Below, piece by piece: positions 1 to 6,535 of a stretch of DNA of 14,811 nt. The stretch spans positions 1 to 14,811 of the forward strand of contig CAMEUH010000035.1 in the NCBI GenBank assembly GCA_945938055.1. The letters are read 5' to 3'. The translations under genes and the position numbers were made by a program. The notes below the pieces were generated by a model. The model was not told the origin of the DNA and did no database searches. It was given only the letters and a program-made list of their open reading frames with translations. Source of the stretch: an uncultured Eubacteriaceae bacterium (lineage in GTDB: Bacteria; Bacillota; Clostridia; Lachnospirales; Lachnospiraceae). Each line of letters begins with the position of its first letter. The first letter of the stretch is position 1.

Positions 1-377
1 TCAATAAAACCGCCACCTATTGTATAGGTATAATCTGTGGCAGTTCCACCGGAAAAAGCCACACCATCTAACAATCCGGAAAAATCAAGATTAATGGTAT
101 CTCCATCCTTAACTGTTCCTTCTGTTATCTGCTTTGACTCTGCATAGCTGTCCAGATATGCATCAATTTCTGCCTGAATCTCTGCATCTGTCACTTCCAA
201 AGAAGTCTTATCTGCATCCACTTCAATATTCTTATAGTCTCCCAGTGTAATGTATTCCTTACACTCTTCTGCTGTCATGTTTTTTACCGCTTCATTAGAT
301 TTGTCCGACTTATTGCAGGCTGCCAGGGATACAATCATCATGGCTGCAAAGAGCCCGCATGCTAATCTCTTTTTCAT
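1..377 (-). CDS. Trigger-factor/FKBP-like lipoprotein, N-terminal part (partial at left edge)
   Basis: The first 125 codons of a gene that continues beyond the left edge. It opens with an N-terminal MKKR, a hydrophobic stretch and the lipobox SLAAC (lipidated Cys at residue 21), so it is an exported lipoprotein. Residues about 40-90 are an acidic region with TDAEIQAEID. From about 91 the text GDTINLDFSGLLDG, then AFSGGTATDY, then TIGGGFI, matches the start of the FKBP-type peptidyl-prolyl isomerase domain of trigger factor. Related lipoproteins are taken to assist folding of secreted proteins outside the membrane; that role is inferred here. The ATG at 375-377 has a strong upstream GGAGAGGAAG ribosome binding site. 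Catalytic competence cannot be judged because most of the FKBP fold lies outside the window. The 98 bases separating it from the upstream ATPase gene hold only a weak extended -10-like TGTGATAAA on this strand. Confidence 0.8.
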   Translation of the reverse strand, partial: MKKRLACGLFAAMMIVSLAACNKSDKSNEAVKNMTAEECKEYITLGDYKNIEVDADKTSLEVTDAEIQAEIDAYLDSYAESKQITEGTVKDGDTINLDFSGLLDGVAFSGGTATDYTYTIGGGFI

Positions 378-475
378 ATTCTTCCTCTCCTTCTTATGAA
401 ACAAATACCTCGTCAGTTTATCACATTTCCCACAAAATGAAAAGGCACTTCACATTTTTTTCACTTTTCCTGATA

Positions 476-1840
476 TTATAATTCTTTTGGAAGATCCTCT
501 TCCAGTATCGTCTTGATGGTCTCATCATCCAGTTCAAGAATCTGAACAATCCGGTCTGCCTGATTAGAAATTGCCTTCTCCAGATAATTTCTGGCATCTC
601 TTGCATTTGCATACGATGCAAGCTGCGCATTAATCCGCTCCGTAAAGAATCGGACTGCTTCCTGCCTTGCCTCTTGTGCTAACTGATACTCCTGCTTTTT
701 TGCCATATTTTCCAGAATAGAAACTTCCTGTTCCGGTGTATAATCCTCAAAAAAGATGTACTTATTGAAACGTGAACGCAGTCCCGGATTAGAGCTCAGA
801 AATTCCTCCATAAGTGCCGGATATCCTGCCACAATCACAATCAGATTGTCACGATTATCCTCCATCGCCTTAAGAATTGTATCAACTGCTTCCTGTCCAA
901 AGTCGTTTTCACCCCGGTTAGCTGTCAATGTATAGGCTTCATCAATAAACAGTACTCCTCCAAGTGCGCTTTCTACCACATCCTTTGTCTTCATCGCCGT
1001 CTGACCCACATATCCGCTGACCAGTCCGGAACGATCCACCTCGACCAGCTGTCCTCCCTCCAGGATTCCTAAGGAACGGTATATCTTGGCAAGCATTCTG
1101 GCGACAGTTGTCTTTCCTGTTCCCGGATTTCCGGAAAACACCAGATGTTTGGAAACCTCTGGGAGTTTCATTCCACGTTCCTTCCGTATTTTTTGAATCC
1201 GCAGAAGATTAACGATGGTTCCAACATCCTCCTTGACCTGATCCAGACCGATTAATCCGTTCAGCTCCGAAAGAATCTCTTCTATACTTTCTTCCTTTAA
1301 CTCTTTGTCTTTTTCCTTCTGCTCCTTTTCCTGCATGATGTCCTCTCTCTTAAACTTACGCGGAGATACATACAGTCCAAATTCCCGCAAATAACGATCC
1401 AGCATTTCACAATAACGTGTCAGTGCTGATAATTCCGCATCGGAAATATCCTTATTAGATGCAATTAGTTCCTGTCCCAGACGCGAATAGGTATCCGCCA
1501 GCTTTTTTGCCCTTGTATTTTCTCCGCCCGTTATTTTTCTTCCGGCATCCGTGAGAACAAAATATTTGAACGGAGTAGGAATTTCAATGGAAAATGTCGG
1601 TTTTACAATAAAATTTACCATGTCAGGCGTAATCGCTGTCCCCGTTACTTTCTTAATAAAATCTGCTTCTTCTGTCCCCATCACTCCGTCTGCATTGGTA
1701 AGATAGGTAAGGAACTTAACAAATTCTGTTTTAAGGCTTTCTCTTAGTGACATTTTCATCGGAGTCTTAATGACTCCCGCTCTCTCTATTTCGTCACAAA
1801 ACGCATATACTTCTTCCAGCATTTGTTCCAACGTATTCAT
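476..1840 (-). CDS. CbxX/SpoVK-type AAA+ ATPase with TerB-like N-terminal region
   Basis: A 454-residue cytoplasmic AAA+ protein of the CbbX/CfxQ/SpoVK group. The Walker A motif GNPGTGKT is at about residues 237-244, Walker B VLFIDEA at about 296-302, a sensor-1 region VIVAGYP around 335-341, and arginine-finger candidates in GLRSRFNKY at about 353-361. The C-terminal lid contains the family-typical NARDARNYLEKA. Before the ATPase core, residues about 36-66 (FVKFLTYLTNADGVMGTEEA) resemble the acidic TerB-like helical domain, followed by a Lys/Glu-rich linker at about 162-185. Members of this group remodel client proteins (Rubisco activation by CbbX; an undefined sporulation role for SpoVK); the client here is unknown. 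ATG at 1838-1840 follows AAGGCGG. An extended -10 promoter lies just upstream, and the gene diverges from the FMN-transferase gene. Family assignment is firm; the N-terminal domain call is tentative. Confidence 0.9.
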   Translation of the reverse strand: MNTLEQMLEEVYAFCDEIERAGVIKTPMKMSLRESLKTEFVKFLTYLTNADGVMGTEEADFIKKVTGTAITPDMVNFIVKPTFSIEIPTPFKYFVLTDAGRKITGGENTRAKKLADTYSRLGQELIASNKDISDAELSALTRYCEMLDRYLREFGLYVSPRKFKREDIMQEKEQKEKDKELKEESIEEILSELNGLIGLDQVKEDVGTIVNLLRIQKIRKERGMKLPEVSKHLVFSGNPGTGKTTVARMLAKIYRSLGILEGGQLVEVDRSGLVSGYVGQTAMKTKDVVESALGGVLFIDEAYTLTANRGENDFGQEAVDTILKAMEDNRDNLIVIVAGYPALMEEFLSSNPGLRSRFNKYIFFEDYTPEQEVSILENMAKKQEYQLAQEARQEAVRFFTERINAQLASYANARDARNYLEKAISNQADRIVQILELDDETIKTILEEDLPKEL

Positions 1841-1894
1841 TTCATCTACCGCCTTAATCTGATATTCCGATTTCTCTAAATAAATCCAGAAAAT

Positions 1895-1903
1895 ATTCTA
1901 CCA
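1895..1903 (-). promoter_or_regulatory. Extended -10 promoter for the AAA+ ATPase gene
   Basis: Read on the minus strand this is TGG followed by TAGAAT, an extended -10 element (5 of 6 to TATAAT). No good -35 hexamer sits 16-18 bases upstream, which is usual for extended -10 promoters. The predicted start point leaves a leader of roughly 45-50 bases before the ATG at 1840. Prediction only. Confidence 0.45.
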
Positions 1904-1918
1904 CATTTCCACAAATTA

Positions 1919-1927
1919 TGCTATGAT
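1919..1927 (+). promoter_or_regulatory. Extended -10 promoter for the plus-strand apbE operon
   Basis: TGC followed by TATGAT (5 of 6 to TATAAT) forms an extended -10 with no convincing -35. Transcription would begin near 1933-1936, at the left arm of the inverted repeat at 1931-1968, and give a leader of about 50 bases before the TTG start at 1985. It sits about 20 bases from the opposing promoter of the ATPase gene, so the two promoters probably compete for polymerase. Confidence 0.5.
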
Positions 1928-1930
1928 TAT

Positions 1931-1968
1931 TCTATTCGAATTGAAACGTGCTTATTAGCACGAATAGA
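1931..1968. repeat. Inverted repeat / nested hairpin in the divergent promoter region
   Basis: TCTATTCG at 1931-1938 is the exact reverse complement of CGAATAGA at 1961-1968. Nested inside are CGTGC (1947-1951) and GCACG (1958-1962) around the six-base loop TTATTA. The inner and outer arms share two bases on the right side, so as RNA it can form a bulged hairpin, and as DNA it could be an operator for a dimeric regulator. It lies between the predicted plus-strand start point and the apbE ribosome binding site (AGGAT at 1974-1978). No known riboswitch consensus was recognised. Confidence 0.6.
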
Positions 1969-1984
1969 GAATGAGGATAGAACA

Positions 1985-2956
1985 TTGAAACGTATCATGC
2001 CTGTTTTTTTAATCATCCTGCTTTTTTGCTGTACAGGATGCCAGAAGGAAAAGCTCACCGTTTCTGACTTCATGTTCAACACCTATGTGTCCATTACTGT
2101 CTATGGAGAAGAAAACGCCCAGACTGCCCGGGAGGCACTAAAACTTGGACATGAATATGAACAGATTTTTTCCCGTACAATTCCGGATAGTGATTTATCC
2201 TTGCTTAATTCGCAAAAGTACCTAAATCAGGCCAATAACGATTTATATGACCTGATTTCCACAGGACTTTATTATTGTGAGCTGACAGATGGTGCATTAG
2301 ACATTTCCATTGAGCCACTTACTTCTCTCTGGAATGTCACAGCCGAAAATCCTGCTGTTCCGTCCGGACCGGATATCCAGTCTGCTCTATCAAGGGTAAA
2401 TTATAAAAATATCTTTCTGTCGAATGACGGCAGTATTTCTCTTGAAAACGATGCCTCCATCGATTTAGGTGCCATTGCAAAAGGATATATTGCGGATAAA
2501 ATTCGACAATTTCTTGTTGAAAATGGCGTATCAAATGGTATTATTAATCTTGGAGGAAATGTGCTGTGCATAGGAAGCAAACCAGATGGCTCTGATTATC
2601 ATATTGCAATCCAAAATCCCCAGGATACTCAGGGAACCATTCTTACCCTTCATGTGGACGGCATGAGTGTTGTTACATCTGGGACCTACGAACGTTACTT
2701 TATATCGGATGATAAACTTTATCATCATATTATTGATTCCAAGACCGGCTATCCTGCTGAAAGCGGTCTTTGTTCCGTAACGATTCTGTCAGAAGACTCT
2801 GTAACAGGCGACTGCCTCAGCACCGCATGCCTTGTCATGGGAAAAGAGGATGCTCTGGCTCTCTTAAACTCTCTTGACAACGTATACGGCATTCTCATTG
2901 ATGATAAAATGCAAATATACTATTCCGATGGCGCCAGTGATTTTCTGGAGAAATAA
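1985..2956 (+). CDS. apbE: FAD:protein FMN transferase (ApbE family) lipoprotein
   Basis: A 323-residue ApbE/Ftp protein. Characterised members hydrolyse FAD with Mg2+ and attach FMN to a Thr/Ser of exported flavoproteins. Motifs in order: DLGAIAKGYIAD at 160-171, NLGGN at 188-192, TSGTYERYF at 231-239, HIIDSKTGYP at 248-257 and GDCLSTACLVMG at 275-286. Length is normal for the family. The N-terminus MKRIM, a hydrophobic core and CCTGC (Cys19) make a lipoprotein signal; the Cys at -3 of the lipobox is slightly unusual. The start is TTG at 1985, not the ATG at 1997: only TTG keeps the basic Lys-Arg n-region, and AGGAT lies about 6 bases before it. The SGNH gene follows after 26 bases on the same strand. 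No classical FMN-binding-domain partner (NqrC/RnfG type) is visible in the window. Confidence 0.93.
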   Translation: MKRIMPVFLIILLFCCTGCQKEKLTVSDFMFNTYVSITVYGEENAQTAREALKLGHEYEQIFSRTIPDSDLSLLNSQKYLNQANNDLYDLISTGLYYCELTDGALDISIEPLTSLWNVTAENPAVPSGPDIQSALSRVNYKNIFLSNDGSISLENDASIDLGAIAKGYIADKIRQFLVENGVSNGIINLGGNVLCIGSKPDGSDYHIAIQNPQDTQGTILTLHVDGMSVVTSGTYERYFISDDKLYHHIIDSKTGYPAESGLCSVTILSEDSVTGDCLSTACLVMGKEDALALLNSLDNVYGILIDDKMQIYYSDGASDFLEK

Positions 2957-2982
2957 GTTTATTAAGTAAGGACAAAGTTACG

Positions 2983-3867
2983 ATGAAGATTAAAGACTAT
3001 CTGCTGGCAGCATTTACCATACTGCTGGCGTTATCCCTATCCATTGCTGCTGTTTTATTTGCAGCACATGAAAAAAGAATGGAGCTTGCACAAAAAGAAC
3101 CGGTTTCTTTCCAGACTCCGGAGAATCTGCCGGAAGAACTTCTTCCAACAGAGCCCACAACAGAAGAACCAACCACGACAACAGAGGCTGAGACGGTAAC
3201 AGAACCGCCGACAGAGACAGAGTCACACTCAATACCATCTGATGATTCAAGGATTTATTTTACAAATTATACCTTTCAGACTGTTGACACCTCTTATTTT
3301 GATGATGCTGTATTTATCGGGAACTCCAGACTTCAGGGATTTATCCTATACTCAAAGATCCCTGATTTACGTGCCTATACATATGTGGGAATGACTGTTA
3401 AATCCTACTTTACCAAGGCCGAATTTAACATAAACGGAACACAAATGACAGCCGCAGAAGCATTAGAAAATACTCCTGACTTTCAAAAGGTATATTTAAA
3501 GCTTGGCATCAATGAGCTCGGCTGGGTATCAACGGAGCAGTTTATTGATTCGTACAGTAAAATTCTGGAACATATTTACAGCTGTAATCCGAATGCTATT
3601 ATTTTTATTAATTCTGTTCTCCCGGTATCGCAGGCTGCCATTGAAAAAGATCCTACTTTAAGTCAGGAAAAAATAATTGAATACAATAAAGCCATACAGG
3701 AAATGGCAGCAAAATATGGTGCCTGCTATCTTGATGTAGCAAGCATTTTTACCGGCGAAGACGGTTACATGCCATACGAATATTCCTTTGATGGAGTCCA
3801 TCTGAATGCGGATTCCATACAGTTATGGCTGAAATATTTATTAGAACATGGAATCGAGGAGAGATAA
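2983..3867 (+). CDS. Membrane-anchored SGNH/GDSL-type hydrolase with Thr/Glu/Pro linker
   Basis: A 294-residue exported protein. An N-terminal hydrophobic segment at about 6-28 has no lipobox and acts as a signal or anchor. A low-complexity Pro/Thr/Glu linker follows at about 45-82, fit to cross the cell wall, and then an SGNH hydrolase-like fold. Block I reads FIGNSRLQG (112-119) with candidate nucleophile Ser115; the usual Asp of GDS is Asn here. Block III is KLGINELG (173-180), with the oxyanion Asn in INE. The catalytic Asp-His pair is in DGVHL (Asp270, His273). Such enzymes are esterases or acyl-ester hydrolases of cell-surface glycans; the substrate is unknown. ATG at 2983 follows AAGGA at modest spacing. 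Its TAA stop abuts the next gene's ATG, indicating translational coupling. Confidence 0.85.
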   Translation: MKIKDYLLAAFTILLALSLSIAAVLFAAHEKRMELAQKEPVSFQTPENLPEELLPTEPTTEEPTTTTEAETVTEPPTETESHSIPSDDSRIYFTNYTFQTVDTSYFDDAVFIGNSRLQGFILYSKIPDLRAYTYVGMTVKSYFTKAEFNINGTQMTAAEALENTPDFQKVYLKLGINELGWVSTEQFIDSYSKILEHIYSCNPNAIIFINSVLPVSQAAIEKDPTLSQEKIIEYNKAIQEMAAKYGACYLDVASIFTGEDGYMPYEYSFDGVHLNADSIQLWLKYLLEHGIEER

Positions 3868-4380
3868 ATGAAAAAACAAATTACCAGACACGCTTTTCTT
3901 TTACTAATGATTGCCACTATGTTCATGGCATTAACTGCCTGCTCCAATAACAATGGAAATTCTACAAAGGAAACCACAAGTTTGGTCCCGGTAGAACTCA
4001 ACATTACAGAAATCAGCCAGTCCATATTAGACAGCGGTGTTTTTGCAGATGAGCTTTCCCAGGTGGATTCTTCTTACTCTGAGATGCTTATGAATATCAC
4101 AAAAGAAGAATATGTTTCTGCAATGATTTATATGGGAAGTGGTGCCACGGCTGAACGGCTTATTCTTTTTGAAGCTGCAGACAATACTGCTGCTGCCGCA
4201 TTAGAAGAGAAATGTGCCAGCCACGTTAAAGAACAGGCAGAAGCTTACGCCGGTTATCTTCCGGCAGAGGTTGATAAACTGGAACATGCAATCTTAAAGA
4301 CTAGTGGAAAATATGTGATTCTCTGTGTCGCAGAGGATTATTCAAAGGCAGAAGAGATGATTCAGGAACTCTTTGTATAA
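3868..4380 (+). CDS. DUF4358-like lipoprotein
   Basis: A 170-residue predicted lipoprotein. MKKQITRHAF, a hydrophobic stretch and ALTAC give lipid attachment at Cys25, followed by an Asn/Ser/Thr-rich spacer. The mature domain (about 45-170) has the features I associate with DUF4358: an ILDSGVFADEL start, a central GSGATAERLILFEA strand, an alanine-rich helix containing AAAALEEK, an AGYLPAEVDKLEHA segment, and a closing GKYVILCVAEDYSKAEEMI. No biochemical function is known for this family. It starts directly after the stop of the SGNH gene and uses the GGAGAG at that gene's 3' end as its ribosome binding site, so the two proteins are probably made together. Residues 91-94 read SGAT, the core of the ApbE flavinylation motif, although the flanking consensus is incomplete. 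Confidence 0.8.
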   Translation: MKKQITRHAFLLLMIATMFMALTACSNNNGNSTKETTSLVPVELNITEISQSILDSGVFADELSQVDSSYSEMLMNITKEEYVSAMIYMGSGATAERLILFEAADNTAAAALEEKCASHVKEQAEAYAGYLPAEVDKLEHAILKTSGKYVILCVAEDYSKAEEMIQELFV

Positions 4381-4400
4381 TTAAATCAAAATTGATGGCA

Positions 4401-4456
4401 AAAAGGATGTCCCACGTGGTTGGAAAAGCTTGCTTACCTACCCTGGACATCCTTTT
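4401..4456. terminator. Probable bidirectional terminator between convergent operons
   Basis: AAAAGGATGTCC at 4401-4412 is the exact reverse complement of GGACATCCTTTT at 4445-4456. The 32-base interior can pair further (GGTTGG with CCTACC, one mismatch). On the plus strand the stem runs into TTTTCTTTT; on the minus strand the arm ends in four T. It sits 20 bases past the DUF4358-like stop and 19 bases past the carrier-protein stop, so it can close both converging units. The rest of 4381-4475 shows nothing else. Confidence 0.8.
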
Positions 4457-4475
4457 CTTTTGCAAAATTCAGATA

Positions 4476-4715
4476 TTATGCTCGTTGAGCAATTAAATCT
4501 GCCATTTCACCCACATTTTTCATTCCAGAAACCTCACCCATGGTGAATTTTATTCCGAATTTCTTTTCTACGGCTACAATAAGATTGATATGTTCGAGGC
4601 TGTCCCAGTCTTCGATATCATCTGCTGTCGTAGCATCCGTTACGATAATATCTTCATCATCAAATACATCCTGAAACACTTCATTTAATCCTTCAAAGAT
4701 TTCTTCACGTGTCAT
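4476..4715 (-). CDS. Acyl carrier protein (dedicated, FkbH-linked)
   Basis: A 79-residue acidic acyl carrier protein. The phosphopantetheine attachment motif is DWDSLEHINL with Ser39, followed by the typical VAVEKKFGIKF helix. Length is normal for a free-standing carrier. The ATG directly follows the TAA of the FkbH-type gene with no gap, and its ribosome binding site (AAAGGTGG) lies within that gene's end, so the two are translationally coupled. This points to a dedicated partner of the FkbH protein rather than the fatty-acid synthase ACP, for which no fab genes are nearby. By analogy with FkbJ, or with DltC in D-alanylation, it would hold the acyl unit as a thioester for the MBOAT step. No phosphopantetheinyl transferase is present in the window. 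It is the last gene of the minus-strand run. Confidence 0.93.
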   Translation of the reverse strand: MTREEIFEGLNEVFQDVFDDEDIIVTDATTADDIEDWDSLEHINLIVAVEKKFGIKFTMGEVSGMKNVGEMADLIAQRA

Positions 4716-6497
4716 TTAGTCAACCACCTTTATTACTTTATTTTTCTTATTATAAGATGAATCAATGGAAATTGTCCATACAGAATTTCCATCTGCATCC
4801 TCTGATTCTTTTTCAAATCCCATCTGTCCGTAGAAATTCTTTACCATGGCATTCTTGGCTGTTGGATAATAATAGCCTTTTATTTGTGTTATGCCCTTTT
4901 CTAATGCACGGGCAACAAGAGTATCCAGCATGGCAGCTTCCATATCACGCTTTAATACGCGACAGCTCATAAGCCAGAGTTCCATGTGGAGAATCTGTCC
5001 CCTGATTTTTCCGATAACAACAGAGACTACTCCATTATCACCAAATTTATCCTCCAGTTTTCCGTATAACGTAATATAGGAGGCATCTGCTGCCATAGTT
5101 TCAATGTCAGCCTGTGAGAGACGTTTTGTCGTCAGATTAAACTGATTACTCTTATTGGTAAGCTGCGCAATTCGTGCCATGTATACCGGCTCAAATGCTT
5201 TTATGGTTCCTGTCATTTCAAGAGACTTAAGATAATCCTCATAATTTTCATAAGATGCCATCAGCTGTGCTCTCTTGGCATTTTCCTTATACATTTCATT
5301 TCTCTTGGCATCATCCGCAGAAAGGCTTGTTACCTCAAAAAAGCCTGAGCGGTCCAGTGTACGAATATATTTTTCAGGACTCTCCATAGGCGGAACTGCA
5401 ACTCCCGGTACACTGGTTTCCACAATCGTACGCTCCGCAGGATTATCATCCACAAATACCATGCTGTCCGGCATGATATTCAATTCATTCGCCATTTCAA
5501 TGATGTTTTGGTCTTTATTATTCCAGTTCGCCTTAATTACGATAAAGTCCTCCGGCTTTAAAACTCCGTCCGGATGGTTCAGACCGGCAATGGCATTGTC
5601 ATATTCATTCTTGGAATTAACATTTAACAATACTCCCAGGTCTTTATGAGCCTTCAGGTACTCCTGAAATTCTGTATAAACCTGTCCCATCGGAACTTCC
5701 TGTCCCAATGCCAGATTTTCAACACCGTCATCACCTACAACACCGCCCCAGAGCGTATTATCAAGATCTAACACCATGGCCTTCTTATTTTTCCCGTAAA
5801 TGGATTTGATAATTCTTGCAATATTATAGGCTAACTCCGGAATTGCAGGTACTGCCAGTGCATATTTATACATATGCCAGTAAAAGTCATCCAGCCAGCG
5901 ATCCAAACCATAACATGCTGAAACATAATTGATGTCATTAATATAAAAATTCTCATGACTTTGCGCATATGCGTAAAACTTCTGGTTCAGTCTGGTGATA
6001 AAATTAATCCTTCCATGAAAATCACTCGCTTCCATGTTTCCCATAAGGCGGTATCCCGGATACTCAAAATTATTTTGGATTACCGGACACTGATAAACAC
6101 TGGATAATCTTTCCCACATGGACTCAAAACGATGGTATTCCTCCGAAAGCTTTTCCTCTACCATCCTTTCATCATCCGTAATGGCAGGATATGCCGTAAT
6201 ATTCCGGTTTGTCGTATGCACATATATAATATCCGGTCGGAAGTTCTCCAGTTCTTCATTTGGAAACATGGCATCCTGCCAGTACTGATTATATTCCGAC
6301 TCATAAAACTCAGCCCTGATTCCAAAATTAAGCAGAAACAGTTCCAGTATCAGCTTAATATCGCTTGTGGTAGAACCACCAAGAATCGCTATTTTCTTAT
6401 CCAGAAAAGGCTTATCTTCCTGTAGGAGTGCCTTTTTTATGCTCTTTTTCTTCTTGAGGATATATTCACCGTCAAATGGATACTCCAGTTCCTTCAT
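4716..6497 (-). CDS. FkbH-like HAD-IIIC phosphatase/acyl-loading enzyme
   Basis: A 593-residue FkbH-family protein. The HAD core starts near residue 239: motif I DLDNTLWGG with Asp244 and Asp246, LLNVNSKN at about 290-297 (motif II), and FVDDNPAER at 348-356 (acidic motif). The C-terminal part is GNAT-like, with NQFNLTTKR (451-459), the family-typical MSCRVLKRDME (510-520, Cys512) and NFYGQMGFE. The N-terminal 235 residues include ILGGSTTSD (38-46), resembling the SGNH-like front domain of long FkbH proteins. Characterised FkbH enzymes take 1,3-bisphosphoglycerate, dephosphorylate it and load the glyceryl unit onto an ACP; an ACP gene follows immediately. Substrate identity here is inferred. 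The ATG at 6495-6497 follows GGGAGGA. No methyltransferase or dehydrogenase of a methoxymalonyl-ACP pathway is present, so the glyceryl group may be used directly. Confidence 0.88.
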   Translation of the reverse strand: MKELEYPFDGEYILKKKKSIKKALLQEDKPFLDKKIAILGGSTTSDIKLILELFLLNFGIRAEFYESEYNQYWQDAMFPNEELENFRPDIIYVHTTNRNITAYPAITDDERMVEEKLSEEYHRFESMWERLSSVYQCPVIQNNFEYPGYRLMGNMEASDFHGRINFITRLNQKFYAYAQSHENFYINDINYVSACYGLDRWLDDFYWHMYKYALAVPAIPELAYNIARIIKSIYGKNKKAMVLDLDNTLWGGVVGDDGVENLALGQEVPMGQVYTEFQEYLKAHKDLGVLLNVNSKNEYDNAIAGLNHPDGVLKPEDFIVIKANWNNKDQNIIEMANELNIMPDSMVFVDDNPAERTIVETSVPGVAVPPMESPEKYIRTLDRSGFFEVTSLSADDAKRNEMYKENAKRAQLMASYENYEDYLKSLEMTGTIKAFEPVYMARIAQLTNKSNQFNLTTKRLSQADIETMAADASYITLYGKLEDKFGDNGVVSVVIGKIRGQILHMELWLMSCRVLKRDMEAAMLDTLVARALEKGITQIKGYYYPTAKNAMVKNFYGQMGFEKESEDADGNSVWTISIDSSYNKKNKVIKVVD

Positions 6498-6511
6498 GCT
6501 TCCTCCCGCCT

Positions 6512-6530
6512 AACCGAAATATATCCGGTT
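6512..6530 (-). other. Small intergenic hairpin before the FkbH-like gene
   Basis: On the minus strand AACCGGA-TATAT-TTCGGTT can form a 7-bp stem (one G-T pair) with a 5-base loop in the 38-base gap between the hydrolase stop and the FkbH start. There is no following T-run, so it is not a convincing terminator. It ends a few bases before the GGGAGGA ribosome binding site and may affect mRNA stability or expression of the distal genes. Confidence 0.4.
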
Positions 6531-6535
6531 TATGC

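Noticed and set aside
421..630. Short minus-strand frame overlapping the ATPase 3' end
   Set aside because: It is out of frame within the well-supported ATPase gene, with Arg/Met-rich composition typical of a shadow frame.
1928..1984. FMN riboswitch upstream of apbE
   Set aside because: The leader is only about 50 bases and lacks the multi-helix conserved FMN aptamer; only a simple inverted repeat is present.
3160..3230. Thr/Glu/Pro codon repeat as CRISPR or microsatellite
   Set aside because: The repetition is imperfect, in frame, and encodes a low-complexity wall linker. There are no regular spacers.
4709..5649. Plus-strand frames opposite the FkbH-like gene
   Set aside because: They are antisense to a clear gene, with Ser/Phe-rich low-information products and no operon context.
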